This document shows positions 10,240-21,396 of a stretch of 64,000 nucleotides of DNA, piece by piece. How positions within the stretch are numbered: the stretch's first letter is position 1; each line of letters opens with the position of its first letter. Both the position numbers and the translations under genes were made by a program. Below the pieces are notes generated by a model, which saw only the letters and a list, made by a program, of their open reading frames with translations, searched no databases and was not told the origin of the DNA. Source of the stretch: Bactrocera neohumeralis (lineage: Eukaryota > Arthropoda > Insecta > Diptera > Tephritidae); assembly GCF_024586455.1 (NCBI RefSeq), contig NW_026089623.1, forward strand, positions 2,725,367 to 2,789,366, given 5' to 3'.

Positions 10240-11110
10240 TTATTTTGCTCCAGAGAATTTGGGAGCTGGTTTGGTAATTAATATCCTCTCATTTTGAGAT
10301 TTTAACTTCTCTTTTAAACTTTGCATTGGCTTTTTTTATAATTTAAAACATTTTCATTTGTGGGATTACGCTTGGTAATTTTCCATAAATCCACTGTTTG
10401 AAGCCTTAGGGAAGTAAGTTGCTCATTCCACCAGTAAGTTGAACGTTTGCAAAACCTGGGCTTGTTAACTGGTTCTTAGCATAGCTGCTGCTGCCTGGTT
10501 ACTAATGTTAATGTTGAAGGTTAAGTCGGCTAAAAGTTTCTCCATAGTTTTTTAATATAATATCCATATAATAATGGGTAGGGGATTTGTCGTTATGTAG
10601 TATTAGATTATTGTTTTGTATGAAGATGGAAATGATTTTACCTCTTTTGTTATAATTAGGGGTAATCCATAGAGAACTCCACCCGTTACAGTCGCTAAGA
10701 AGTAAAGTAGGATGTGATGAAGTGTTGATAAGATTTGATAAATCGGCTTCTGTTAAATTGTCGGTTGGCGATATATGTATAAGCGTTAATTATTGTGAAA
10801 GTAATGTTGGATTTAATATTAGCAGCCACTGAAACGATATTAGTATTTATGTTAAGATTGGAATGTTCAAGTGAGTTATGGATTAATAGAGCTACTCCCC
10901 TTTTAGCAAGTGTATCGCGCTATGTCGTTATTTATGTAAATAGAAAAGTTAGGCGGTATCATACTGTTTGTTGGGTTATTAGATAAATGAGTTTCTTGGA
11001 GAGGAACTATATGAACCATATTTTCTTATAGAAGTAAAGTGAGCTCATTGTAATTGTTGTAATAACCATTAAGATTCCACTGCAGAGTCTTAAGTACCAT
11101 AGAGAATCAA
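10240..11110 (-). pseudogene. I/jockey-like endonuclease
   Basis: Fragmented minus-strand coding. Near 11080 it reads LKTLQWNLNGYYNNYNELTL, the EN start with WN; next IVPLQETHLS with the catalytic QE; near 10680 LLSDCNGWSSLW, the DFNGW-type block with Cys in place of Phe. Several frameshifts and stops. It nicks DNA in live elements. Confidence 0.7.
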
Positions 11111-11404
11111 TGAGTGTTAGGTGAGAAGAAACTTCACTATTAAAGAAATATTTAGTAGTAAGAGTTTTTTATAATACTATATCGTCAACGATTTCTGAGC
11201 TAAGAGAATCTGTAGAAGAAGAGTATTTTGAATAACAGTTCTGTCTTCGGTGTTTTGTAGTACTGTATTATTGTTTAAGAGTTGTGTGAGAAGAGTACGT
11301 GCGTTTAAAAGGGAGATTGGGTTATTGTTGTTGTTTGGTAAAGAAAGATTGGAAGAGGATATGTTATGTGAGTGTTTATTTGAATCAGAGATGGATAGAT
11401 TGTT

Positions 11405-12038
11405 TACAGAATCGATTCTCTATTCCGATTATTTTTTTATATCTTTCGATTCTAAGAATCGATTAATTGAGCGCAAGAATCGATTCTTTCGATTTTAATC
11501 GATTTTGAATTAAAAAGACAAAAATTTATTTATTAAATCAAAAGGCATAAATTGAATGAATAATTCAAATCGATTAAAAAAACACAAAAATAGTTAAAAA
11601 CAATTATATTTTTTTGTCTATAAATAATGTACCAATAACATTACATTTCATATAAAATTTCTTTAATTAATTCAAGTTGTTTAAACAAGTTTAATAAAAT
11701 AAGTTTTTAAATAAATTTAAAATATTTGATTAAGCTAGACGTACTATTATTATATTTTAGTTGCTTTTCACATTGGTGACACTGGACCCGTTGTTTATTT
11801 TTTTAAAGTAAATCCATACAGCGCTAGGCGCCATTTTAATAAATTTATCGTGAAGAATTAAGAATCGCGAGTTTTCTTGTGCTCGTATGTAGTATGTATA
11901 ACTTGAAACTAGTCACTTAATTAATAGTAAAGTCAAATGTCAAGAATCGATTCTTAATCGACTTCGACTACTGAAGATCGATTCCGAAAAATCGAATATT
12001 CTACGAGAAAACTCGATTCTCGAGTAGAATTTCTTGGT
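11405..12038. mobile_element. ATCGAT-rich insertion related to the fold-back family
   Basis: Starts and ends with clustered ATCGATT/AATCGAT words and CTCGAGTAGAAT. About 11935-12030 matches the core of the fold-back element at 59183-59368 (GAATCGATTCTTAATC, then ACTTCGACTACTGAAGATCG). It separates two parts of the LINE ORF1. The middle (11510-11930) is AT-rich, with no ORF. Exact ends and target duplication are not resolved. Confidence 0.6.
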
Positions 12039-12996
12039 TTTCTGATTTTTTTATTTATTGCTTCTTCTAAATTTTCTGTTGGTGAAACGTATTTTTTTGG
12101 GTTCGTTGTTTATTTTTTCAGTTGCTTCTTTGTAACTACATTTATTTAGTGTTCTGTATGTTAGAATGTCTGTCCTTTTAAGTAGGGGGACATAGTTTGT
12201 GGTCCGATCTATGTTGTTGTCTACAGTTAATGCATTCTACTTTACTACATGGAGTGGGGTTATGGGTTGAAGAAGAGCAAACGTTACACTTCGGATCGGA
12301 TTTGCAATGTTTGGTTGTATGGCCCAAAACAAAGCAGTTTTTACTCTGCATTGGGGATGGGATATAAGGTTCAGCTTTAACTTTAAGCCAAGCGACATTA
12401 ACTTCTTTGGGTAATTCATATGCGTTAAAGGAAATTATGTGAAGAGGGGTGTTTACAGTTTTACCATCTATAATTTTTGTAATATTTTTACACTCTGTTG
12501 CACCCTGTTGGCGTAGACCGTCCACTATTTCATTTTCAGTAAGACTAGCAAGACAGCTTGCATATATAACGCATTTCACCGTGTTTCGTGTTGGGTGTAA
12601 ATTAACGGAAATTTCACAAATGTTTGATAGTTTTGTAGCTTTAAGGAACTTGTTGGTTTGTTGATTATTTTTGGTCAGAATGAGGAGATCTCCGTCTCTG
12701 GTAAATGAGACAGAACTGGGTTGTTCATATGTAATTGATTCCAGGGCTTTTTGGAGAACGAATATGTTAATGGATTTTAAAGGTTTTTGACTGTCTTTGT
12801 TTTTAATTATAAGGAATTTGGGACAAGAGGAAGGGGATAGGTTCAATGTTTTGTTGTTTTTCTTTAAATGTGGGAAGTCATGTGGATTATTGAGGTTAGG
12901 AATTTTCCGTTTGGGTGATGGCTCCGCTCCCAAGACTGCAAAGTAGTTTTGGTTACCACCTCCAGGGTCGGAGGCCATGTTTGATTCACAACGCAA
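12039..12996 (-). pseudogene. I/jockey-like ORF1 (gag-like) protein
   Basis: 272 residues from 12996 (MRCESNMASDPGG). The C-terminal 60 residues carry three knuckle-like clusters: NCFVLGHTTKHC (its first Cys changed), CNVCSSSTHNPTPC and CINCRQQHRSDHKLC. The middle has the RRM-like region preceding knuckles in LINE ORF1. The frame stops at 12178, but coding resumes in another frame (a KCSYKEATEKINN-like stretch) to about 12040, then the ATCGAT insertion, then residual ORF1 near 11400-11200. ORF1 binds element RNA in ribonucleoprotein particles. Confidence 0.75.
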
Positions 12997-14040
12997 AATA
13001 TTTTTTTAAATTAAACAAAATTCACTTTATTTTAGTTTACACTGATTATTAAGAGAAAGTCACTATCTTTTAAAATTTACACTTGACAACAACAAAATTG
13101 TTGAGAGCGAACGAAATAGGAGAAAAACAACCACTAAAAACTTGTTTACTGTACGGTAGTCAATAACTCACTGTGCTGGGTGTTAAATAGCAGCTTATTA
13201 TGGCACAGAAATCACATTTGGCCTAGACGAACCCTTGCTGTGATGACTGTTTTGTTGTTGAGGGAGTTAATATAGCTCACCAAACATTCCTGATCAAAGG
13301 CATCACCTCACAATCAGGTGCCCAACTCATGCACAAACAGATGACGACAACGCTAAAGAAACATTGTAGATTTACCACATAGGAAATATGTGTATCATTA
13401 CTGTATAAATAGCGGAACACATATAAAAATTAATTAGGGCAAGACGAATCGCGGCAGTGCATCTACTGTCTTCTAATCATGTTTAATGGAAACAGATTCC
13501 TTTCGTACTGCTCGCGTATAATGACCACATCGTAATAACGCTCCGTTGTCATATCCTCCTAACGAGTGCATTCGCAGTTAAAGATATGTGTGTATGTGCA
13601 TTTGCTTCACCCGGGTAATTGACCAAGTTGGCCGTGCCTGCCTTCTATGCATAGACAGTAGATTGGAGGCTTGTTGCACTCTTTAAGTTTTCTATCTGGT
13701 CCCTTACAATCCCAAGATAAGTCTCAAGGTCCGAAGCAGTGGAAGCATTTTTTAATATTTTCCTTTAACTGTAGCCTGCAGCTGATCCATTCAACTTTAA
13801 CTCTCCTTTGTTGTATTAGTGTATCTGCTTTAGCACTTTGTAATGTTGCATACGCTAGGACCTGATCAACTCCTCTTTTGGGTCAAACTCTGGAGTATAA
13901 AAACAGTTCTATTCATCTATGCATATGCATGTTTTAAGCCTATAGTATATTAGAATTTACAAAATTTATAATTAAAAAAAATTAATTAGAACAGATGTGT
14001 CAATGTGACTAAAGATTCTCGTATACATCTAAATACATAC
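12997..14040. other. Non-coding stretch; probably the LINE 5' region and unassigned sequence
   Basis: No convincing gene. 12997-13150 directly precedes the LINE ORF1 and is probably its 5' UTR. The remainder shows no TIR, LTR or coding match that I recognise. Confidence 0.4.
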
Positions 14041-14321
14041 AGTCCCTTAAAAAAAATGTTCAATTGCAATCATCCGTACAATTCTATCAATTTTTTCCAC
14101 CCTCTTAATTTGACACGTTGTACTGTGAAATAAGAAAAATGAGTGTTTAGTAAGAGAAACCTTTTAAAGCAGTCTTTCTAACAAGGTATCCTAAGGGTCC
14201 CAAATGGACTATTAAAAACGCAAGGTATTTATGAAAATAACCTTCCGATGTTTTTTGGCTGTAATTTTTTTAAGAAATGAAAAACTTCGGTTCTGCTTGT
14301 GGATTATTTTTATTTGGTATT

Positions 14322-15411
14322 TTAAATTTTTTTACAACAAGTCGAGAATATGATATCATGTAAAAGGCCGCCACCACAGTTGATTTGAGCCCTTTTTATA
14401 GCATTTTCCATCACTTTGGCCAGAACTTCCGGCGATAGGTCCTCACATTCTTGACCGGTATTGTCTTTAAGAGCTGCAAGAGCCTGAGGCTTGTTGACAT
14501 AAACCCGCGACTTTAAAAAACCCCACAAAAAGAAGTCTGGAGCGCATCAAATCAGGCGATCTGCTGACCAGTGCAAATCGCCAAAACGGGAGATTAGGCG
14601 CCGGGGAAATGCATTCTTCAGCATATCGGTTGTGGCACGTGCAGTGTGTGCCGTTGCACCGTCCTGTTGGAACCACATGTTTTCCAATCCCAATTCATCA
14701 AGTTGCGGCAAAAAGAACTCGTTGATCATTGCTATGTAGCGCTCACCACTCACAATAATCGTTTCGCAGGTGACGTCTTCGAAGAAAAAAGTTTCGACGA
14801 CTCTTCCAGTGTAAACAGCACACCATTCAGTCACTTTGAGCAGATGCAATGGCTCTTTGTGGGTTACACGCGGATTTTTAGTGCCACAAAAGCGTAAATT
14901 TTGCTTATTTACGTACCCGCCAAGATGGAAATGGGCCTCATCACTCATAATTATTTTTGATGAAAAATCATCTTCCTCTTGGTGGTGATTAAGGATGGCT
15001 TGAACGTATGTTAGACGTGATTGGCGGTCAGCAGCTAACAGCTGATGCACCGTCTTTGTACGGAAACATCTTCAAATCTTGTATCAAAATTCGCTGTAAA
15101 CACCGTCGACTGATACCCATTTACGTGGCACGTCGTCTGGTCGATGTCGACGGCGCTTCCATGACATCCTCCGCAACAGCAACATTATTCTCTGCAGAAC
15201 GGCTACTCCGGGGTCTGCCACGCCTGGCAGCATCTCGTGTTGTGCCAGTCTTTTCGAGGTGAGCGGCTAAACGTCGCAGTGTTTCACCAGTAGGCGTCGG
15301 ACGGCCAGGAAATCTGCGACGAAATTCACATTGTGCCAAAGTCACCGACCGATTAGTGGTCAAATAAATAGTCACCAATAACCCGCGTTCTGGAGTAGTG
15401 TAGCGTACCAT
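14322..15411 (-). pseudogene. DD41D-type Tc1/mariner transposase
   Basis: Minus strand in three frames. 15411-15121 is the helix-turn-helix region (MVRYTTPERG, RRFPGRPTP). 15050-14547 is the catalytic core with IIMSDEAHFHLGG (first Asp) and MWFQQDGATAHTAR (second Asp). 14528-14322 is the C-terminus after DFFLWG. Counting across an in-frame stop near 14546 gives about 41 residues between the second and third Asp, the spacing of the DD41D (rosa/visitor) group of Tc1/mariner. A frame break separates the first two pieces. Inactive. I could not define TIRs. Confidence 0.75.
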
Positions 15412-15479
15412 TGTTTATTTACGTGTATTTCGCATGTGTTTACTACACAAATGTCAAAACAGAACTGACATTAGAGGTC

Positions 15480-16175
15480 AATTGCAATATTTATAGCATC
15501 TTCTGATAGGAGGATTACTTTTGCGCATTTGTGATGGATGACAAGCTAGATGAGAGAGGAATCACATGACTTCTAAAAGTGAGATCAAAGCTTTTGTTCC
15601 CCTTATTGAGAAAAAGCAAACACAGTAAGGAATTTTAAGCACCCCCAAAGTTTTCGTGTCTATGGAATGCTCTCTACTCATGGATTTGGGGTTTTGAAAT
15701 GCTTCGCAGAAGCACTGAAGTCAGATGAAATGCTTTACAGAAAAAATATTTTTTTAAACGCATTGTATATAAACACATGCAGATGTGTTCGGTTAAGTAG
15801 AAACTTCATCCTAGTTTAATGCATGTTTGTTGCAAGTCGCCGGCGCGTGTTTTGCGTTTTCTGGTAACTATGATTTCAAATTCGTTTAGGATGAAGTACA
15901 CCCAGTGTACAGTTTTAGAGTTGCCTTCGCTCGTCACTATTAAAGCTCTTTGATTCCTAATTACCAGTTAACCGCATCGCTTTATCCAGTGGGATTACAT
16001 CATGCCTTGCTCTTTTTCATAGTCTGCAGGTAATCCACCAACAATTAAGCAATTAAAATTGTAACACCTAAATGCATTGGTAAACATATATTTCTAGAAG
16101 GAACATATTTTGAAAGTGAAACGTTTTATGTATCGTTACAAAATTTTCCGGCTATTTGGAGTATGTCGCATATCA
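15480..16175. other. No gene or recognised repeat
   Basis: I see only short ORFs and no terminal repeats. It separates the DD41D element from the hAT MITE fragment at 16177. Confidence 0.35.
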
Positions 16176-16176
16176 G

Positions 16177-16255
16177 CAATGGTCGGCATTTCTTAGCACA
16201 ATTATCAGCTAGCTTACTACACACGTGAACTGACGTGCTATCCTTCAGTCGTTCT
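16177..16255. mobile_element. hAT MITE fragment (same family as 134-485)
   Basis: GGTCGGCATTTCTTAGCACA and the following 60 bases parallel 139-210 (GGTCGGCATTTCATAGCAAA), with several substitutions, through to CAGTCGTT. Only one end is present. Confidence 0.6.
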
Positions 16256-17060
16256 TTAAAAGCTTTCAAAATACGCCCCTTCTACGTCGATGCAGCGCTG
16301 CCAGAGCGATTTCCAAGCAATTAAGGCGTCACGAAAGGCATTCTCCGAAATAGCCTTGAGACCCGAGCTGCATGCTGTTTGCATCCCCTCTTTTGTCTCA
16401 AAATGCTTGCGGAAGATTGCCTCTTTGTCTCAGGATCATCAGGTCAGTGAGTACTTTTGGGACCATCTTCGCGCACTCCTTGCACATGTTCAAGTGCTCC
16501 GTCACAATGCCATGAACCACAGATCTTGATAAATTTAACATCTTGGCAATTAAACGAATACTCAGTCGATGGTCTGAGTTAAAAACTTTGCGCATACGAG
16601 TCACATTGTCGGTGTTTGGTGAAATCGCAGGTCTCCCAGAACGCTCTTCATTAGCGACCTCTTCCCGGCCCTCCAAAAAGTCCTGGTGCCACCGAAACAC
16701 ACCACTTCTTTCTAAAGTATTTTTTGGCTAAGCCAAAACGTCTCTGTCGCAGATTTACCGAGTTTTGCACGGAATTTAATCGCGTACCACTGCTGTAACG
16801 AACGCTGCATTTTTGGCTTGCACCACTCACAAAAACACGTCGCGCGAAAATGTTTGTCATTACTCTCCAGGTGCTCAGGGATAACTGACTAGCCGCTCGT
16901 TCGTTAGCTAGGAACGCCCTCCACCGAATCCAGTCGGAGTGCGCCCGATCCAAAGTATAGTCGAGGTGGAAGAAAATTGTAGTTTCACAGAGGGTTTTTT
17001 TTTTAATTTCGCGTTCACCCACACAGTCGCAGCTCCCCAATTGCTCGTTGCGTGACATGG
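16256..17060 (-). pseudogene. Mariner transposase remnant, catalytic core deleted
   Basis: Minus strand. 16700-16398 holds the bipartite N-terminal DNA-binding domain: FRWHQDFLEGREEV, SGRPAISP, then RLSIRLIAKMLNLSRSVVHG. Coding then jumps to a C-terminal tail near 16390-16270 (WKSLWQRCIDVEGAYFE-like). The D,D34D catalytic region between them is gone. Upstream, 17060-16730 carries a degenerate N-terminus in other frames (FRAKLGKSATETF-like). A dead internal-deletion derivative. Confidence 0.7.
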
Positions 17061-17085
17061 TATAAAGGTTCAAAAAGCGGGTACA

Positions 17086-17137
17086 AACCATAACGCCATA
17101 CCCATAATAACCATAGTTATGGTCATGGTGTTATGAT
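17086..17137. repeat. Imperfect inverted repeat
   Basis: ATAACGCCATACCCATA pairs with the complement of TATGGTCATGGTGTTAT around a short AT-rich centre containing CCATAGTTATGG. Function unknown. Confidence 0.5.
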
Positions 17138-17512
17138 ACCACTAATTGAAAACAATGTTGCCCGTAAAGTTGGTTTGATCAGCTGTTTTATATGGTTATG
17201 ATATTGCACCTATATTGACCCATAATCAAGAATGACAGAATACAAGATTACGCCTACCGCAATCTTCTAACGCAATTCTTTTATGATGGGAAGAAGAAGC
17301 ATTAGAAAAAACGTTTTTGTTAATTCGTGAAATTTATAAGTTTATAATAGAAAGCTTATAGTGAAATTAACAGAATAATGTTGCGAAAAAATATTTGGGT
17401 AATTTTCTTATAAATAGTACATTTATCTTTAGTGAATGATTGGAAGGGGTTGTAAATGCGATGTATCCAGCAATAGTTTCTTTTATTATACACAAATATA
17501 CATTCACGGTTC

Positions 17513-18217
17513 TGATGTATAGCAGTGTGGCAATTTCAAAAAAATTTTTTTTTTTTTAATTTTTACTTTTTCGATAGCTTATATTTCCGAAAATATCCTG
17601 TGAAATCGGCAAGGTCGTATCTTGAGTAGTTTTTGAATGACAGCGTTCTAAAGAGCGACCGCTCGCAGGTACAAGAATAAAGTATATAAATCAAGCTTTG
17701 AACGCGTTTTTCTCGAAACGACATTTTTCAAAACTGCTGACATTATAACTCAACGAAAAATTGACCGATCGACTTCAAATTAAAACTGGGTATTGTTGGA
17801 TACATTTGCTATACAATGACCTATGATCTTTTTGATTGCCTGAAAATTGTCAATGTGGCATTAATAAAACGACCATTTTTACCTAAAAAACGATTTTTTT
17901 TTCAAAATTACGCCATTTTGTTAATTTTTCATATTTTTCAATACTTCTACGTCCTGTATAGGAAATATCTTTAAGTTTAATAAACTGTTTGATTCTTTTT
18001 GTTTCAGGTATTCATTCGACCGGAATCATGCCAGAAGTTGGAACACAGCACATAACTCCGTTATTTTTCAATATTTTTGTAAAAAAAAAATTTTAAATAT
18101 GTATAGCTGAAAATGTACCTTATTACGTCCAAAGAAGTTCAAAACATTCGATAGAGTACTTTTTTTTAAATTCAAGAAAATCTCCTAATTTTTCATGCGT
18201 TACACTGGTATAGCCCC
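17513..18217. mobile_element. MITE related to the TTAA-flanked family
   Basis: The right end reads (complement) GGGGCTATACCAGTGT next to TTAA at 18218-18221, resembling the GGGGTTATATACAGTT terminus at 50407. The left end TATAGCAGTGTGG (17515) is its inverted partner but has lost the outer GGGG. Length about 705 bp against 725 bp for the better copy. The interior shares TCGTTTTTCTCGAAACG-like sequence with that copy. Non-coding. Confidence 0.6.
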
Positions 18218-18439
18218 TTAAATGGTATTTTAGTGAAAACATTCCGAAATTATAATTATTAAAAATTAATCGCCTACAAAAAATTACCGATTTTTTGGCA
18301 ACTTTATTATCTAAAAGAAAACTGAAAAAGTCGCTTTTAATTGTTTTTTCGTGGTGGATACGAATATCAGCATTTTACTCAGCTTATAAACTAGATAAAA
18401 TAATGATAACTATGAATGTGTAAACATACATACAAATTA

Positions 18440-19765
18440 TTATTATTCTTCTTCTTTACTGGCGGAGAAACCGCTTACTCGGTTATAGCTGAGTAAACAA
18501 CAGCGCGCCAGTCGTTCTTCTTTTCCCAGGGTGGCACCAATTCGAGATTCCAAGCCAGGTCCTTCTCCATCTGGTTCTTCCAACGGAGTGGAGATCTTCC
18601 TCTTCCTCTGCTTCCCCCGGTGGGTACTGCGTCGAATACTTTCAGAGCTGGAGTGTTTTCGTACATTCGGAAGACATGACCTAGCCAGCTCAGACGCTGT
18701 CTTTTAATTCGCTGAACTATATCAATGTCGTCGTATATCTCATACAGCTTATCGTTCCATCGCATGCGATATTCGCCGTGGCCAACGAGCAAAGGACCAT
18801 CAATCTTTCTCAGAACCTTTTTCTCGAAAACTCGCAACGTAGACTTATCTGATGTTGTCATCGTCCACCAGCTCTTCACCATATAGCAGGACGGGAATAA
18901 TGAGTGACTTACTGAGTTTTTTTTTTTGTTTGTCGAGAGAAGATTTTAATTCTCAATTGCCTACATAGTCCGATGTAGCACCTGTTGGCAAGAGATATCC
19001 TGTGTTGGATCTTGAGGCTGACGTTGTTGTTGGTGTTGATGCCGGTTCCAAGATAGACGAAATTATCTACACTTCAACTTCGAACTTATGACTGTCAATA
19101 GTGACGTGGGTGCCTGGTCGCGAGTGCGACAACTGTTTGTTTGATGACAGGAGATATTTCGTCTTGCCCTCGTTCACCACCAGACCCATTTTCTTCGCTA
19201 GCTCATCCATTCTGGAGAAAATAGAACTAACGGCGCGGTTGTTAAGGCCAATGATATCAATATCATCGGCATACGCCAGCAGTTGTACACTCTTATAGAA
19301 GATTGTACCTTATCAGTTTAATTCTGCAGCTAGAATTATTTTCTCCAAAAGAAGGTTGAAGAAGTCACATGAAAGAGAGTCACCTTGTCTGAAACCTCGT
19401 TTGGTATCGAACGGCTCCAAAAGGTTCTTCCCGATCCAGCCGTTATGCATTCACTGCCATTCAGCAGGCTGGAGAAGTGTTCCCTCCATAATTTAAGTAT
19501 GCTCTGGGTATCGGTCACTAGATCACCTTTGGGGGTTCTACAAGATTATGCTCCGATCTTGAAACCTTATGTTAGCTGCCGCATCTTTTCGTAGAATTTT
19601 CGAGTATTACCCCTGTCGGCCAGCTTATCAAGCTCTTCGTACTCATGCATTTCGGCATCTTTCTTTTTCTGCCTGCAAATGCGTCTCGCTTCCCTCTTCA
19701 ACTCTCGGTATCTATCCCATCCTGCACGTGTTGTGGTCGATCGTAACGTTGCGAGGTAAGCAGTC
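18440..19765 (-). mobile_element. RTE-type LINE, 3' part
   Basis: The minus-strand copy begins at its 3' tail (CTTCTTCTT on the plus strand near 18450). 18882-18475 encodes the C-terminal domain (LRVFEKKVLRKIDG, RLSWLGHVFRMYENT, RGRGRSPLRWKNQ). The RT YxDD region lies near 19260 and the linker near 19570-19760. Frameshifts throughout. Homology stops near 19765. Similar in order to copy 1. Confidence 0.8.
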
Positions 19766-19859
19766 TCTTTGAAAAGAACTGTTGCGCATATAAAATCGAA
19801 TTTAAGAGAAAGAATTTACGTAATTGTTAAGTTCTAAAATTATAAATATTTTTAATTAC

Positions 19860-20040
19860 ACTCTTTTCATGTGACATGAAAATTCTTAGATGTTTCTAAT
19901 GCAGTTTGATACCCTGAATTCAAATCTCAAAACAGAATTTTTCAATCCCCCACAGATATTCTGTAAACTGCGGCTTTCGATTTTACAATACTACTGTGAT
20001 CAAGTAGAAAGGTGAATTAATTTGAATTAATTTTTACTTC
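19860..20040 (-). repeat. Dispersed repeat, shared with 51540-51650
   Basis: Inverted match to 51540-51650: TCAGGGTATCAAACTGCATT, AGAATTTTCATGTCAC and ACAGAATATCTGTG all recur. The inner end, GATTTTACAATACTACTGTG, also recurs at 62200. It flanks the deleted mariner and module X mosaic and may be the outer part of the same element. Confidence 0.65.
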
Positions 20041-20149
20041 TCGTATTTTCCGAATCGGTAAATTTCTTTCTGTAAGTTGGTAGTACTGTTAGTGACATAC
20101 ATACAAAATGTTAAATTTCACAACAAAATATTCATTAGTATTTAATTTA

Positions 20150-20460
20150 CGCGTCGTTTTGTGAGGCTTTAAAAGTGAATTCTTCGATTTTCACTATGCC
20201 TGAATTTATTGAACAAAGAAGTGCGATAATGCACCATCTCATACTGCATTGGTTGTTCGTGGTCATTTCGTCACACCTTCAACTAATATCGTGCCGCAAC
20301 CACCGCATTCGCCTGATTTACCTTCGTGTAACTTCTGACTATTCAGCAAATTCACATGACCACTCCGAGGACCCCTTTGTGACTCAATTGAGGATATAAA
20401 AACCGAATCGAAAAATGCGTGATGGACAAAATTCATTTTGATCACAGTAGTATGTACATT
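20150..20460 (+). pseudogene. Mariner derivative: N-terminus fused to C-terminal core
   Basis: Starts ATGCCTGAATTTATTGAACA (MPEFIEQRS, the mariner N-terminus) and runs, after a frame change at AAGTGCGATAATG, into CDNAPSHTALVVRGHF and PPHSPDLPSCNF, the second-catalytic-Asp and third-Asp regions, with the third Asp changed to Asn. Everything between residue about 10 and the second Asp is deleted. The same fusion recurs at 62290-62560, so the deleted form was itself copied. Confidence 0.75.
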
Positions 20461-20489
20461 CGTATGTATGGCCAGTATGTCAGGCATTC

Positions 20490-21010
20490 ACTCCGGGAGA
20501 AAAAAACGTTACCAGTGAACCTCTAGTTGATTTTGTTAAGGCAATGGACAGAAATGGAAGCTGGTTCTTGTGTCTGAAACAAAAATTTCCAAGAGTCAGT
20601 AAAGCAAAAATTAAGGAGGACATATTTGTGGGTCCGCTAATAAGCGAACTAATGTAGGATAAAATATTTGAGGAAATGCTCAACGAACTGAAAAACGAGC
20701 CTGGAATGCTTTTTTTTAGAAATGTGAAAGCTGATAATTACAAAGGTAAAAAAAATGGGTTGCAGCATATCCCTTAAAATTCACTTTCTGAACTTCCATC
20801 TGGATTTTTTCCTCGAAAATTTAGGGGCCGCAAGTGACGAACGTGGGGAACGGTTCCACCAAGACATGCTATAGAGAAACGATACCAAGGCAAGTGTAGT
20901 GTCAGTTTGCCTCTCGATTACTGCTGGACATTGTTAAGGAATAATCCAAAAACAAAATATCGCCGAAAAAATCGCCAGTAACATTTTAAGGTACTCTTTG
21001 GTTAATAAAA
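20490..21010 (+). pseudogene. Module X remnant (unrecognised conserved transposon protein)
   Basis: Degenerate plus-strand coding parallel to 62607-63097: FVKAMDRNGSWFLCLKQKFP, then a KIKEDIFVGPLISEL-like stretch, CSISLKIHFLNFHLDFF and SDERGERFHQD. Stops and a deletion of about 60 bp relative to the second copy break it. I have seen this sequence type as a repeated protein in arthropod genomes but cannot name its family. The SDEHGERFHQ motif is its clearest signature. Confidence 0.55.
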
Positions 21011-21396
21011 TAATATATCAATAATATGTGTATAGCTGTTTTTTTAACAAAAATCCTCTTATCAAAAAAAAACTATAGGTGATAGAAGAAAGCTGTAGCT
21101 ATTTTCTGAATTAGTGGTAATTTTTATATAATACTTGTAAACACTTTGTTCTGTTCATGTCACAAAAACCGAGTAAATTCTTGTTTACCAGTGTTATTAA
21201 TTAATTTATACGATTATTTTTCCAATGTAAAAGGAATAATTCAGAGAGACTCCTGCTAATAAGGAACAGGATACCTGTCTAGAAAACAATCCAGCACGAA
21301 CGAACGTCTGTGGAAGCTTGAAAACACAAAGAGGCAGGGCAATGCGAAGCCTAGCTGGGAGATGGACCACTCACATATAATTGTGTGGTGTGTAGT

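Larger units (their letters stand above)
7000..12996 (-). mobile_element. I/jockey-like non-LTR retrotransposon, split by two insertions
   Basis: Minus-strand LINE in order: ORF1 with zinc knuckles (12996 to about 11200), apurinic-type endonuclease (about 11100-10240), RT entry (10230-9690) and RT middle (7225-7000). It is interrupted by an ATCGAT-rich element at 11405-12038 and by an RTE element at about 7221-9680. RT reading resumes on the far side of the RTE insertion, which proves the nesting. The 3' part of RT is lost at the BEL/Pao boundary. The WNLNGY-type endonuclease start and knuckle array fit the I or jockey groups. I cannot decide between them. Confidence 0.75.

Noticed and set aside
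12449..12664. Plus-strand ORFs opposite LINE ORF1, gypsy pol and BEL gag
   Set aside because: Antisense shadows of real coding sequence without independent motifs.
13671..13865. ORF 13671-13865 in the unassigned stretch
   Set aside because: No domain, no splice context and ordinary length for chance.
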